DNA of 33,508 bases from Acidimicrobiia bacterium (GCA_030066715.1 JASJBC010000046.1:1-33508), one strand, 5' to 3'; shown: positions 23,958 to 33,033, numbered from the stretch's first letter. The notes: generated by a model from the letters alone, not told the origin. Numbers and translations: made by a program.

Positions 23958-25922
23958 CTACCCGGCCTCGGTCACGGTCTCGCTCGTCATCGGGGCGAAG
24001 GTGATGGTTTCGTCCTCGCTCCACTGCCGGTTCGATACAGAGAGAAGGAACTCACGCAATTCCGCGGCCGTGCCGGAATCCACCATTCCCTGAAGGCTCT
24101 CGACCATGTCGAGGAGCGTCACAATACCCGGGTGGCCGGGGCGTGCAACGTGAATCTTCTTCTGCTCGCTCGGCTCGAGCGGGTTCACCGAGAGGATCTC
24201 GGCCTTCTTCTCGCCGGGGCGGGCGCCGGTGATCCTCACCTCGATGTCCCGGCCCGGGACCAGCCCGGCGAGACGGATCATCCGCCGAGCCAGATCGCCG
24301 ATTCGCACCGGCTCGCCCATGTCGAGCACGAACACCTCTCCGCCCTTGGACAGGGCAGACACCTGCAGCACGAGTTGCACGGCTTCGCTGATCGTCATGA
24401 AGTAGCGCAGCATGTCCGGGTCGGTCACCGTCACCGGGCCGCCTGCCTGGATCTGCTTCATGAACGTCGGAACGACGCTGCCGCGGGAGCCCAGGACGTT
24501 GCCAAAACGAACCGCGGTGTGGGTGCATCCGTCGCCCCACCGCTGCGATGCGGATTGCGTGAGCATCTCGGCGACCCGCTTCGACGCCCCCATCACGCTG
24601 GTCGGCTCGACGGCCTTGTCGGTCGAGATGAGGACGAACTGCTCGACCTCGTGCTCCCGGCACGCCTGGAGCAGGTTGTCCGTCCCGAAGATGTTGGTCT
24701 TCACCGCCTCTTCCGGGCAGGTTTCGAGGATGGGAACATGCTTGTGCGCGGCGGCGTGGAAGACGACTTGTGGCTTGTGGTCGCGGAACACACGATCCAG
24801 CCGCTCCGTGTCGCGGATGTCGCAGAGAATCGGCCGCAGGTCCGCCGTGTAGTCGTTCCAGGTGAACTGCCCGTCGTGAAGGTGGGTTTCGTCGTTGTCG
24901 ACGGCAACCACCATCTCGGGGGCGAAGCGCAGCACCTGGCGGGTGATCTCAGCCCCGATCGATCCGCCCGCTCCCGTGATGAGGATCCGCTTGCCGGAGA
25001 GGAGCTCCGAGATAGGGGTGAGGTCGGTGTCGACGGCAGGCCGCGGCAAGAGGTCCGACACGGCGAGGTCGCGAACGTCCTGGAGCCTGCCATCAGTGCC
25101 GAGAACGTCCTCCAACTGGGGCACGATACGGAGGCGGACATCCACCTCGACGAAGAGGTCGACCAGATCCCGCAGTGTGGAAGGGTCGAGCTGGGCTGCG
25201 ATTAGGACCTGTTCGATCTCATGATCGGCGACGATCTGATCGATCTCGTCGAGCGAGCCGAGGACGGGCAGATCGGCAATGCGCTTCCTTGTGTAACCCG
25301 GGTCGGTGGCGACGAAGCCGATGACGCGAAGCGGCTGGTGGCCGCGGCTGCCGCTGCGGGCGAGGCCGGCTGCGGTCCTGCCGGAACCCACGATGACGGT
25401 GGGCGCCGAGTCGACCATTCCTTGCACCCGACGGAACGAGAACATGCGGGCCCGGAACCGGGCGGCACCCATGCCGCCGAGCGCCAGGATGCTGCCGAGG
25501 ACGACAACCCCGATGGGAAGGAGCCGGAGGTTTGATCCGGTGACACGTTGCAGGAAGACGATGCCCACTACCAGCGTCGTGGCTGCCCCGGCGGAGGCGA
25601 AGAGGAGACGCATCGCCTCTTCGAAGGATGCGTGCTCCCACTCATGCCCGTATACCCCGGCGATGAAGTTGGCAACGAGATGGACGAGCACGATCAGGGG
25701 GAGCAAGAAGACGAAGCCGAGCCGGTAGTCGGACACCGCGGCCGGTGCGTCCATAGCCCTGATGCCCAATGCGGCCGCATAGGTGACGAGAACTGTCACG
25801 GCGTCCATCGCCGCAAAGGTCAGGTCAGAGCGAAGCTGCGCCGATGCGCGCGCAAAGCGTGTGCTGAGCCGTGGCTTCCGATCAGAATTGTCCGTCCCTA
25901 CCTTGCTGGCGATCCCCCGCAC
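23958..25922 (-). CDS. WbpM/CapD-type UDP-sugar 4,6-dehydratase (membrane form)
   Basis: A 654-residue protein of the long FlaA1/WbpM/CapD class. The N-terminal part (about 35-165) holds four transmembrane segments, followed by a CoA-binding-like Rossmann domain (TVIVGSGRTAAGL, 175-187) and the dehydratase domain. NAD(P)-binding is by LITGAGGSIGAEI (314-326), and the active site is STDKAVEPTSVMGASKR (433-449), with the Met and Lys of the SMK-type triad. It turns UDP-GlcNAc into a 4-keto-6-deoxy sugar, the usual first step toward diacetylated or amino deoxy sugars. The GNAT enzymes nearby would fit acetylating such a product. GTG 25922 is the likely start, with AGGGG upstream. Confidence 0.93.
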   Translation of the reverse strand: MRGIASKVGTDNSDRKPRLSTRFARASAQLRSDLTFAAMDAVTVLVTYAAALGIRAMDAPAAVSDYRLGFVFLLPLIVLVHLVANFIAGVYGHEWEHASFEEAMRLLFASAGAATTLVVGIVFLQRVTGSNLRLLPIGVVVLGSILALGGMGAARFRARMFSFRRVQGMVDSAPTVIVGSGRTAAGLARSGSRGHQPLRVIGFVATDPGYTRKRIADLPVLGSLDEIDQIVADHEIEQVLIAAQLDPSTLRDLVDLFVEVDVRLRIVPQLEDVLGTDGRLQDVRDLAVSDLLPRPAVDTDLTPISELLSGKRILITGAGGSIGAEITRQVLRFAPEMVVAVDNDETHLHDGQFTWNDYTADLRPILCDIRDTERLDRVFRDHKPQVVFHAAAHKHVPILETCPEEAVKTNIFGTDNLLQACREHEVEQFVLISTDKAVEPTSVMGASKRVAEMLTQSASQRWGDGCTHTAVRFGNVLGSRGSVVPTFMKQIQAGGPVTVTDPDMLRYFMTISEAVQLVLQVSALSKGGEVFVLDMGEPVRIGDLARRMIRLAGLVPGRDIEVRITGARPGEKKAEILSVNPLEPSEQKKIHVARPGHPGIVTLLDMVESLQGMVDSGTAAELREFLLSVSNRQWSEDETITFAPMTSETVTEAG

Positions 25923-26070
25923 CAGTTACCCCTGTCTGTCGTGGGTCCGCAACTTAGCGTGGCGAACCAAATGGAGAGGGATAGTTGTCCCCCACCCGAG
26001 TTGACTAGTGCCTAACTTATCAACATCCCGAGCAAAATGTGTGAAGTCCGGGTGAAGAGCTGACTCGGGG
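25923..26070 (-). promoter_or_regulatory. AT-richer gap likely holding the dehydratase/Wzz promoter
   Basis: This 148-bp gap is the largest between the minus-strand genes here. It has an AT-rich patch at about 26000-26040 with a short inverted repeat (GTTGA at 26000-26004, TCAAC at 26020-26024). The region just after the upstream stop has a small hairpin (CTGAC/GTCAG, 5 bp) that may be a weak terminator. No -10/-35 pair is convincing, so only the general role is claimed. Confidence 0.3.
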
Positions 26071-27021
26071 TCAGGGGCGGACAAAGCCGAGCCGCCACAC
26101 GACGCCGAAGCTCACGACGCCGACCGCGGCCAGCAATCCCACGGATCCGAGCCAGTCCGGGTCGGTCGCGGCGAACCCGACCAGAACGGCGACGAGCAGT
26201 CCCTGCACTGCCGCGGCGGCGAGATCGATCTGCGGAATTGACCAACCTCTGTCCCGCAATTGGTCATAGATGTGGCTGCGGTCGCCGGCGAACAGCGCCT
26301 TGCCGGAGAGACGCCTGCGCAAGATGGTGACGGCGAGGTCGATGGCAAAGACCCCGAGTACCCCCGCTGCGATCAGCAGCATGGGGCCGATGCCGGCCGG
26401 TGTGGCGGTGAGAGCTCCGTAGGCGAGCGTGAGACCGATGAGGTAGGCACCGTTGTCGCCGAGGAAGATGCGTGCTTTGGGGCGGTTGAGAACGAGAAAG
26501 CCGGCGATCGCTCCCGCCAGGACGGCACCGAGACTCGCAGCAACCAAGCCCTGCCCACTCGCCCAGGCCAGTCCGGCTGCGGAGGCGAGCGTCACTGAGC
26601 CAACCAGACCATCGAGCCCATCGAGCAGATTGACTGCGTTGATGGCAACCACCACCAGCACCAACCCGAAGAGGCTCGCACCCACCGACCCCAAGTCCAT
26701 CAGTGTGACCAGGACCGCCGCTGCGGCTACCTCGGCCACCAGCCGCAGGCGGGGAGAGAGGTCATACCTGTCGTCGGCGAGACCGAGGAGCAGGACGAGC
26801 GACGACCCGGCGAAGAGGGCGCCGGAGAAGGCATCCTCGACCAGAAGTCCTGAGTGAATCCCTGCGTACACACCGACACCACCGAGCAGCGGTGTTGGCT
26901 GCTTGTGGATCTTCAGCTCGGTGCCGCCCGGCATGTCGACCAGCCCGATGCGGGGACCCACCCACAACGCGGCGTATGACCATGCAAGCGCAACAAAGAA
27001 GGCAACGACTAGGCCGGCCAC
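26071..27021 (-). CDS. WecA/MraY-type undecaprenyl-phosphate sugar-1-phosphate transferase
   Basis: A 316-residue membrane enzyme with about 10 transmembrane segments. The family motifs are present in order: KIHKQPTPLLGG (37-48), LADDRYDLSP (81-90, catalytic DD), NAVNLLDGLDGL (128-139), FLGDNGAYLIG (186-196) and GDRSHIYDQL (246-255). It should transfer a HexNAc-1-phosphate from a UDP-sugar to undecaprenyl (or decaprenyl) phosphate, starting the repeat unit. This is the only priming enzyme visible here, since the dehydratase is not a transferase. GTG 27021 overlaps the upstream gene by 13 bases, with only a weak GGTGAT site, so translation is probably coupled. A housekeeping WecA role for wall polymers is an alternative. 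Confidence 0.9.
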   Translation of the reverse strand: MAGLVVAFFVALAWSYAALWVGPRIGLVDMPGGTELKIHKQPTPLLGGVGVYAGIHSGLLVEDAFSGALFAGSSLVLLLGLADDRYDLSPRLRLVAEVAAAAVLVTLMDLGSVGASLFGLVLVVVAINAVNLLDGLDGLVGSVTLASAAGLAWASGQGLVAASLGAVLAGAIAGFLVLNRPKARIFLGDNGAYLIGLTLAYGALTATPAGIGPMLLIAAGVLGVFAIDLAVTILRRRLSGKALFAGDRSHIYDQLRDRGWSIPQIDLAAAAVQGLLVAVLVGFAATDPDWLGSVGLLAAVGVVSFGVVWRLGFVRP

Positions 27022-28754
27022 AGCATCACCGTCGATTCCTCTCCCGCGTGCACCTCGATGGTTCCCGCGGTGGCGAAGCCCATCTTGCGATAGGCGGCGA
27101 TCGCCTGGCCGTTGCTGGAGCCCACTACCACGCGAACGGCCTCGGCCCCCCTCTCCCCGAGTTGTGTCAGGAACCGGGCGCCTAGCTCAGTGCCGAGGCC
27201 GCGGCCCCGCATCTCCGGCTCCAGGGCGGTAGCCAGCAGCTCGGCGGCGGCGTCGTCGGCACCCTCGTAGCGCAGGCTCTCCCAAGCCCGCTTGCTGACG
27301 CTGGGGCGAACCGCCCGAGGCAGCGCCGCCATGCCAGCGGCGATGCCGTGGTGTCTCAGGAAGTGCTTGTAGAAGGCTCCGGTGTCGAGGACGCCCGCAA
27401 CAAAGCCAACCGGCCCGCTGCCGTCGTCGAGAACGAGAACCAGCCCGTCGGAGAAATCGATGAGCGCCCGATACAGACGGGTCATGAATCTCGGGCCCAG
27501 GCTGGGCAGAAACCCGGTGGAGATCCCTTCGGAATGCAGCCGGGCCAGGGTAGGAGCATCAGCCGCGACGGCCGTTCTCACTGCGACATCGCCACCGGCG
27601 GCGCCCGGCATGCTCACACCCTTCTGCTGCGCAAGACGACGGTACGTGGCGAGCACTCTGCCCACAACCGAGCTTTCGTCGAAGTGAGTCAGGGCCCGTC
27701 GCCGGCCGGCCTCGCCCATCCGCCTGCGGAGTTCGCCGTCGTTGCCGAGCCGCTCGATCGCGGCGACCAACTCGGTGGCGGCTCCGACCCCGACCAGGAT
27801 CCCGTTCTCGTCGGGCGCGACTACGTCGCGACAGCCGCGGATATCCGTGGCTATCACCGGCAGTCCCATGGCCGCGGCCTCCATCGCGCTGCGGGGAAAG
27901 CCCTCGCGATGGGACGGGAGCACAAACACGTCCATGGCGGCGTAGAGGCGATCGACGTCGGTGCGCATGCCCAGGAACCGGACCCCCTGCTCCTCGGCCT
28001 TGGCGACGAGGTCGCGGGGGAGAGCATCAGATTTGTCTTCGTCGTCCGGGCCAATGCAGACGGCAACGTAGCGATCGTCGAGCCTGCCGACGGCCTCGAG
28101 GAACTCCGGGTAGCCCTTCTCGGCGACGAGGCGTCCCACCATGCCAACGACGACCTCATCAGGCCCGGCGCCGATCTCCTTACGGGCTCGGGTGCGCTCC
28201 TCGTTGCTGAATCGGTCGGGATCGAACCGAGCCAGATCGACGCCGTTGCCGAGATGATGCACCCGGCCGGCCGGGGCGAGGTGGAGACGTTCGATCGTCG
28301 CCACGTCCTCGGCGCTCTGCACCAATTCCGCATGGGAGAACCGAGACGCAACAGCCTCGAGCGCGTAGACGACGAGCCTCTTCAGGAACCGATCCTCCGG
28401 CGTCGCATAGAGGCCATGAACGGTGTTGACCACGATCGGCACGCCGGCAAGGCGCCCGAGCACTCGCCCGTAGAGACCGGGCTTGGGGTTGTGCGTGTGC
28501 AGGATGTCCGGCCGTTCCCGGCGCACGACTCGCCAGAGCTGTCCCGCGGCCCTGAGATCGGCGAGCACATTCATCCCGCGAGTGGACGCGGGGAGGGGGA
28601 TGTGACGAATTCCGTCCTCCTCGAGGCCCGGTACCCACGGTCCCGGAGCGCTGACGCCGATTGTGTCGATCCCGAGATCGCGGGTGGCGGCAAGCTGGGG
28701 AAACACGAGATACCGGAGGCTCAGATCCACGGTGGTGAGATGGGCGACCTTCAC
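27009..28754 (-). CDS. Fusion of GT4 glycosyltransferase and GNAT acetyltransferase
   Basis: A 581-residue two-domain protein. Residues 1 to about 375 are a GT4 enzyme: MVGRLVAEKGYPEFLEA (205-221) and the E-x7-E motif in SHREGFPRSAMEAAAMGLP (281-299). After a short linker, residues about 388-581 are a GNAT domain with EPEMRGRGLGTELG (512-525) for acetyl-CoA and SNGQAIAAYRKMGF (547-560). The likely role is to transfer an amino sugar and acetylate it, or acetylate its donor, in one enzyme. I find no stop or frameshift between the parts, so this is a true single frame. GTG 28754 overlaps the upstream stop as GTGA and follows GGAGG. Confidence 0.9.
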   Translation of the reverse strand: MKVAHLTTVDLSLRYLVFPQLAATRDLGIDTIGVSAPGPWVPGLEEDGIRHIPLPASTRGMNVLADLRAAGQLWRVVRRERPDILHTHNPKPGLYGRVLGRLAGVPIVVNTVHGLYATPEDRFLKRLVVYALEAVASRFSHAELVQSAEDVATIERLHLAPAGRVHHLGNGVDLARFDPDRFSNEERTRARKEIGAGPDEVVVGMVGRLVAEKGYPEFLEAVGRLDDRYVAVCIGPDDEDKSDALPRDLVAKAEEQGVRFLGMRTDVDRLYAAMDVFVLPSHREGFPRSAMEAAAMGLPVIATDIRGCRDVVAPDENGILVGVGAATELVAAIERLGNDGELRRRMGEAGRRRALTHFDESSVVGRVLATYRRLAQQKGVSMPGAAGGDVAVRTAVAADAPTLARLHSEGISTGFLPSLGPRFMTRLYRALIDFSDGLVLVLDDGSGPVGFVAGVLDTGAFYKHFLRHHGIAAGMAALPRAVRPSVSKRAWESLRYEGADDAAAELLATALEPEMRGRGLGTELGARFLTQLGERGAEAVRVVVGSSNGQAIAAYRKMGFATAGTIEVHAGEESTVMLWPA

Positions 28755-29830
28755 TTCGCCTCCTGCAACGCCGACGACAGGAAATCGTCAAAGCGGTCGA
28801 TTGCCTGTTCGAGCGTGTAGTGGGTGCGAACGTAGTCGCGCTGCGCCTTCCCCATCTCCTCCAATCTCGTCCGATCTGCCGTCAGCTCGCGGGCGGCAGC
28901 GACCATCCCGGCGACATCTCCGGGGCGGAACAGCATGCCGGTTTCACCGTCGATCATCGTCTCTCCCGTCCCTCCAACCGCAAAAGCCAGCGCCGGGACG
29001 CCTGCCGCACCCGACTCCAGGACCGCCCCGGGAAGACCCTCGCTGTGTGACGTCAGTAGCAGCAGATCGGCCCAGTCGAGATGGGGGGTGACGTCGCCGA
29101 CCGAACCTGTCAGCTCCAGCCCGACGTCACCGGGCATGGTTGCCGACCGGGCCGCGAGCTCCTCGGCGAGCGGGCCGGCGCCGACGAGACGCAATCGTGC
29201 GTTGCCCCCGATGCCCGCGGCGACGTCGACTGCGGCGTGAGGGTTCTTCTCGTTCGAGAGGCTTCCGAGGAAGAGAAGCCGCAGCTCCCCCGAACGTGGC
29301 CTCTTTTCCATGAAGAACTCGGGGGGGACACCCGTGGGAGCGACCTTGATCCGAGCGGGCTTGACGCCGAGGTCGCTGATGAGCTGCTCTCGGGTTTCTC
29401 TTGACACTGCCAGGACCAGGTCGGCTCGCTGTTGAAAGAACCGCTGCAGAAGCCGGTGCCGGGGAGACCGCAGCCAGTAGCGAGGTTCACCGATACTGCC
29501 GTAGGCGAGGAGGGGACGGCGACGAAGTAGGCTGCGGGCAATGACCGCATAGCGGAGTGTCGCCCCTCCGTTGGCGAGAACGATGGCCGGATTGCTTTCT
29601 GCCATCCTGCGGCGGAGGGCTGCAACGGTGCGGCGGTTGATACGCCCCCCGGCTTCGGGCGGAGAGAGCGGCTCGGCAGCGACGACCCGGTCGGAGCCCG
29701 ACGCTTGGATTGCCGCAAAGTCGACATCCCAGCCACGCCGGCGCAGGCCGTCTCCCAGCCTTTCCCCAAAGACCTCGGCTCCCCGCCTGCGGTCGCTGGC
29801 GACGAGCAGCAGCAGCGTCTTCTCTCTCAC
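28751..29830 (-). CDS. Glycosyltransferase family 4
   Basis: A 359-residue GT-B glycosyltransferase. The N-terminal strand TLLLLVASDRRRGAEVF starts the acceptor domain. LFLGSLSNEKNPHAAVDVA and the E-x7-E motif SEGLPGAVLESGAAGVPAL are in the donor domain. I chose GTG 29830 because AGAGGGG precedes it and the fold begins there; the frame continues 25 codons upstream through an Arg/Cys-rich stretch unlikely to be coded. It leads a minus-strand run (this gene, the GT4-GNAT fusion, the priming transferase) whose overlaps imply one mRNA. The sugar added is unknown. Confidence 0.9.
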   Translation of the reverse strand: MREKTLLLLVASDRRRGAEVFGERLGDGLRRRGWDVDFAAIQASGSDRVVAAEPLSPPEAGGRINRRTVAALRRRMAESNPAIVLANGGATLRYAVIARSLLRRRPLLAYGSIGEPRYWLRSPRHRLLQRFFQQRADLVLAVSRETREQLISDLGVKPARIKVAPTGVPPEFFMEKRPRSGELRLLFLGSLSNEKNPHAAVDVAAGIGGNARLRLVGAGPLAEELAARSATMPGDVGLELTGSVGDVTPHLDWADLLLLTSHSEGLPGAVLESGAAGVPALAFAVGGTGETMIDGETGMLFRPGDVAGMVAAARELTADRTRLEEMGKAQRDYVRTHYTLEQAIDRFDDFLSSALQEAK

Positions 29831-29963
29831 ACATCCCCTCTGATCGCGGGCGCAACGGTACCGGAGTCGGCGGCACCGTGCCGCTCTCCTCAGGGCTCGG
29901 CCCACATTGGGTCACCCGCGGCGCCTGTGTCGGGCCACGGCAATCATTGACATGAATGCTGTG

Positions 29964-29969
29964 TATTCT
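29964..29969 (+). promoter_or_regulatory. Possible -10 box for the secreted SGNH-like gene
   Basis: TATTCT lies 29 bases before the ATG at 29999, inside the divergent gap 29831-29998. A TTGACA is found 11 bases upstream, too close to be its -35, and the hexamer at 17 bp (CAATCA) is poor. It is kept as a low-confidence candidate. Confidence 0.3.
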
Positions 29970-29998
29970 CCGCGGCCGAAAGGGGCCGGAGAGAGGGA

Positions 29999-31342
29999 AT
30001 GCGAAAGAGCCGAGCAGCAACCGTTGTCATAGTGTTCCAGCTCGTTCTTGCGCTGGGCCTGCCCGCCCAGGCGCAGGAATCCCCGCGGAGTTCGGCGGAC
30101 TGCTCGCTGTCGTCGACCGGGTCGGTTCCGATCCCCGACCTGGGTGGCGACACCTACCAGGGGGAGGCAGGCGGCCTCTATCCCGATGGCAGCAACGACC
30201 TCCCCGCCGACCACGCCAGCCTCGGGTTGTGGCATGCCGCCCAGATCGAGCCGCTGGACGGTGCCGGTGATCCTGATCCCAGCGGCAGCATCGTCCTGCT
30301 TTCGATCGGCGTCTCCAACACCCGCAGCGAGTACGGCATGTTCGCCCGCAGGGCGCGGGATGTTGTCGACAGCGACGTGATGCTCATCAACGGCGCACAG
30401 CCCGGCGAGGACATCAGCCAGTGGCAAAGCGCCGACAGCCGCGCCTGGCAGGCCATCGACGGGGCGCTGGGGCAGAACGGTGTCACCGCCGAGCAGGTGC
30501 AGGCGGTATGGATCAAGCTCCCCGACATTGTCAATGGACCTGCGGAAATCCTCCCGTTCCCGACCAACTCTCTGACCTATCGAGATCAGCTCGCAGTGGT
30601 GGTGCAGCACGCCCGGGATGCCTACCCCAATCTGCGTCTCGCCTATCTGTCGAGCCGGATCTATGCGGGATACAACACGAGCGGTCGCCCCAGCCCGGAA
30701 CCGCTGGCCTACGAGAACGGCTTTGGTGTGAAGTGGCTGATTGCCGACCAGATTGCGGGTGACGCGAGCCTCAATGCCGATCCGCGCCGTGGCGAGGTCG
30801 AGGCGCCATGGTTGGCGTGGGGCCCCTACCTGTGGGCCGACGGCACTAACCCGCGCAGCGACGGTCTGATCTGGGAGTGCGGCGACCTCCAGGACGATGG
30901 GATCCACCCCTCGCAAAGTGGTGCCGTCAAGGTTGCGGACATGCTTGTCGCACACTTCACCACGCATCCCACCGCGGCGCCTTGGTTTGCCTCCGACGGC
31001 ACGCCGATCGGTGAGGTGGTGCTGCCTCCCCCGGCCGACGTCCCGGTGACCACGATGCCGCCGGAGACCACGACCACGACTACTACGCAGCCGCCCGTGT
31101 CCACCACCACCACGACGGTCGCTGCGGGTGCGGAGACTGCCCGTCCGGGACCGCCGGACCGGACCCAGCGAGAGGAAGAGCGTCTCGCCCGGCAGGAGGA
31201 CAACTCCTCGGCAAATTCCAACGAAGGTGTGCTGATAGCCACGGCCATCGGTCTGCTCGTGCTTCTTGGTGCGGGCGCCATGGTCAGTCGCTACCGGCGT
31301 GAGCAAGAAGAGCAAGACGAGGCAATCGAGGCAGGTGGATAG
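29999..31342 (+). CDS. Secreted SGNH-hydrolase-like protein with Thr linker and C-terminal membrane anchor
   Basis: A 447-residue surface protein. A signal peptide ends near LPAQAQE (21-27). The N-terminal motif GLYPDGSNDLPADHA (59-73) is followed by a strand ending LLSIGVSNT, with Ser106 as possible nucleophile, and by DDGIHPSQSG (299-308), a DxxH-type SGNH block with Asp300 and His303. A Thr-rich linker spans about 350-375, and one transmembrane helix (411-430) with RYRR behind it anchors the protein; no LPXTG is present. It probably acts on acyl groups of surface glycans, as esterase or acyltransferase. ATG 29999 follows GGAGAGAGGG. The same motifs recur in the partial gene at 33130. Confidence 0.8.
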   Translation: MRKSRAATVVIVFQLVLALGLPAQAQESPRSSADCSLSSTGSVPIPDLGGDTYQGEAGGLYPDGSNDLPADHASLGLWHAAQIEPLDGAGDPDPSGSIVLLSIGVSNTRSEYGMFARRARDVVDSDVMLINGAQPGEDISQWQSADSRAWQAIDGALGQNGVTAEQVQAVWIKLPDIVNGPAEILPFPTNSLTYRDQLAVVVQHARDAYPNLRLAYLSSRIYAGYNTSGRPSPEPLAYENGFGVKWLIADQIAGDASLNADPRRGEVEAPWLAWGPYLWADGTNPRSDGLIWECGDLQDDGIHPSQSGAVKVADMLVAHFTTHPTAAPWFASDGTPIGEVVLPPPADVPVTTMPPETTTTTTTQPPVSTTTTTVAAGAETARPGPPDRTQREEERLARQEDNSSANSNEGVLIATAIGLLVLLGAGAMVSRYRREQEEQDEAIEAGG

Positions 31343-31382
31343 GGGCTGGTCTTCGTCTACCCAAAATGGGGCATGACCGACA

Positions 31383-31399
31383 CGTCAAATACGTTGACG
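31383..31399. promoter_or_regulatory. Inverted repeat upstream of the halogenase-like gene
   Basis: CGTCAA and TTGACG form perfect 6-bp arms around a 5-base centre, in the gap before the GTG start at 31462. TTGACG itself resembles a -35 box, so a repressor bound here could control the halogenase-ACP pair. No good -10 is found at 17-18 bp, so the role is only suggested. Confidence 0.3.
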
Positions 31400-31461
31400 G
31401 TCTGCTGAAGACCTGGCACCCTAGCGCCCGCACGACTCAGGGATATGGGGGAAGATTCACC

Positions 31462-32733
31462 GTGGCAGATGTGATCATCATTGGAGGGGGACCGGCCGGG
31501 TCGGTTCTCGGCAGCTACCTCTCCATGGCTGGGGTCAGCAACATCATTCTCGAGAAGGCGGTACATCCCCGTCCGCATGTTGGAGAGTCGCTCGTTTCTT
31601 CAACGGTCCGGATCTTCGACGAGATCGGATTTCTCCCGACCATGGAGGAAGCCGGCTTCACCCGCAAGTACGGTGCGGCCTGGCGTCCCACCAAGAAGGA
31701 AGGGGAGTTCTCGATTCGCTTCGCAGAGTTCCCACAAGAGGGTGTCAACCAGGACTACACCTACCACGTGGAGCGGAGCAAGTTCGATCATCTCCTTCTG
31801 TTGCACGCCCGTGATCTCGGGTCGAAGGTCGTGCAGGGCGTCGAGGTTCGGGAAGTGCTCTTCGACGACAACAACGCCGCAACGGGAGTTCGTGTTTCGA
31901 TCGACGGGGCTTCGACCGAACTCTCCTCCAAGTTCGTCATTGACTGCAGTGGGCGCAACACGATTCTCGGCAACCAGCTGGGGCTGCGCCAGAAGGATCC
32001 GGTCTTCAACCAGTTCGCTGTCGCCGCATGGTTCGAGAACGTGCACCGCAGTGACAACCCGGAGACCGAGGAGTACATCCACATCTACTTCCTTCCCACC
32101 GAGCGGGGCTGGGCCTGGCAGATCCCGCTGACGGACGAGATCACGTCGATCGGTGTCGTTGCCGAGCGCGAAGTGTTCAAGCAATCGCGGCAGCGCAAGG
32201 AGGAGTACTTCTGGGACATGGTCGCCACGAGCCCGGCTCTGGCCACCGCGATGGAGAACGCCAAGCAGGTCGAGGATTTCAACACCGAGGCCGACTACAG
32301 CTACGTGATGGAGAAGTTCGTCGGCAACAGCTGGATGCTGGTCGGCGATTCGGCCCGGTTCGTCGACCCGATCTTCTCGTCAGGGATTTCGATAGCAGCC
32401 GAGGCAGCCAAGTACGCCTCGAAGTCGATCGTCGAAGCGCTGCAGACCGGGGACCGCAGCGAAGCGGCACTCCAGCCTTATGAAGACAAGATCAAGGCGG
32501 GTGTTGCCATCTGGTACGAGTTCATCTTGCTGTATTACAAGCTGATGCACCTGTTCACCTACTTCATCGATCACAAGGAGCACCGTCTCCAGATCCTGCA
32601 ACTCCTCCAGGGTGAGGTGTACGAGCGCGAAAATGCACCGGTCCTCGATGCCATGCGCGAGATGATCAAGACCGTGGAGGAGACTCCGGGCCACCTCTGG
32701 GCCGGACACCTCACCGACATTCCCATCGACTGA
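31462..32733 (+). CDS. Flavin-dependent halogenase-like FAD enzyme paired with an ACP
   Basis: A 423-residue FAD enzyme. VIIIGGGPAGS (4-14) binds FAD, followed by HPRPHVGESL (35-44). GFTRKYGAAW (65-74) has Lys69 at the catalytic position of flavin halogenases, and WAWQIP (217-222) is a full WxWxIP motif. DSARFVDPIFSSGI is the second FAD motif, as in halogenases of the PltA/CndH type that act on carrier-bound substrates. GTG 31462 follows GGGGGAAG; the frame is open 32 codons further, but the FAD motif would then be too far in. The acyl carrier protein gene starts 11 bases downstream, which favours a carrier-bound substrate. Desaturase or oxygenase activity without halogenation remains possible. 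Confidence 0.85.
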   Translation: MADVIIIGGGPAGSVLGSYLSMAGVSNIILEKAVHPRPHVGESLVSSTVRIFDEIGFLPTMEEAGFTRKYGAAWRPTKKEGEFSIRFAEFPQEGVNQDYTYHVERSKFDHLLLLHARDLGSKVVQGVEVREVLFDDNNAATGVRVSIDGASTELSSKFVIDCSGRNTILGNQLGLRQKDPVFNQFAVAAWFENVHRSDNPETEEYIHIYFLPTERGWAWQIPLTDEITSIGVVAEREVFKQSRQRKEEYFWDMVATSPALATAMENAKQVEDFNTEADYSYVMEKFVGNSWMLVGDSARFVDPIFSSGISIAAEAAKYASKSIVEALQTGDRSEAALQPYEDKIKAGVAIWYEFILLYYKLMHLFTYFIDHKEHRLQILQLLQGEVYERENAPVLDAMREMIKTVEETPGHLWAGHLTDIPID

Positions 32734-32744
32734 AGGAGCCAGAC

Positions 32745-32990
32745 ATGGCGGTTGAAGTACGCCCCATCATCACCGAGTACATCAAGAGCGAGTTCGTCAA
32801 AGGCGACACCGGCGTCGATGTCGATTCAGCGAACCTGCTGGAGGAGGAGATCATCGACTCGCTCGGGATCTTCACCCTCGTCAGCTTCATCGAGGACAAG
32901 TTCGGCGTGTCGGTCGAGCCGGAGGAAGTGAATCTCGACAACTTCGAGACCGTGTCCGCCGTCACCACGCTCGTCGAAGGCAAGCTGTAA
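32745..32990 (+). CDS. Acyl carrier protein
   Basis: An 81-residue acidic protein of normal ACP/PCP size. The phosphopantetheine attachment site is DSLG, with Ser39, in IIDSLGIFTLVSFIEDKFG; the following EDKFGVSVEPEEV helix and the rest of the four-helix pattern agree. It would carry a thioester-bound acyl group in the cytoplasm. ATG 32745 is preceded by GGAG, and the gene sits between a halogenase-like flavoenzyme and a secreted SGNH-like protein. No ketosynthase or adenylation enzyme is in the window, so its loading enzyme lies elsewhere. A DltC/AlgI-like system passing acyl groups to the cell surface is one possibility. Confidence 0.92.
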   Translation: MAVEVRPIITEYIKSEFVKGDTGVDVDSANLLEEEIIDSLGIFTLVSFIEDKFGVSVEPEEVNLDNFETVSAVTTLVEGKL

Positions 32991-33033
32991 CGCTGTCCGT
33001 CTCGCGCTTGCGAGAGGATTGCGCCGGACGTTG

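Noticed and set aside
23949-25205. Plus-strand frame of about 418 codons
   Set aside because: It is antisense to the dehydratase gene, which has intact NAD and active-site motifs.
29946-29970. TTGACA and TATTCT as a -35/-10 pair
   Set aside because: The spacing is only 11 bases, far below the 16-18 needed.
31207-31342. Possible LPXTG or PEP-CTERM sorting signal at the C-terminus of the 29999 protein
   Set aside because: There is a membrane helix and basic tail, but no LPXTG-like or PEP motif before it, so a plain membrane anchor is the safer reading.
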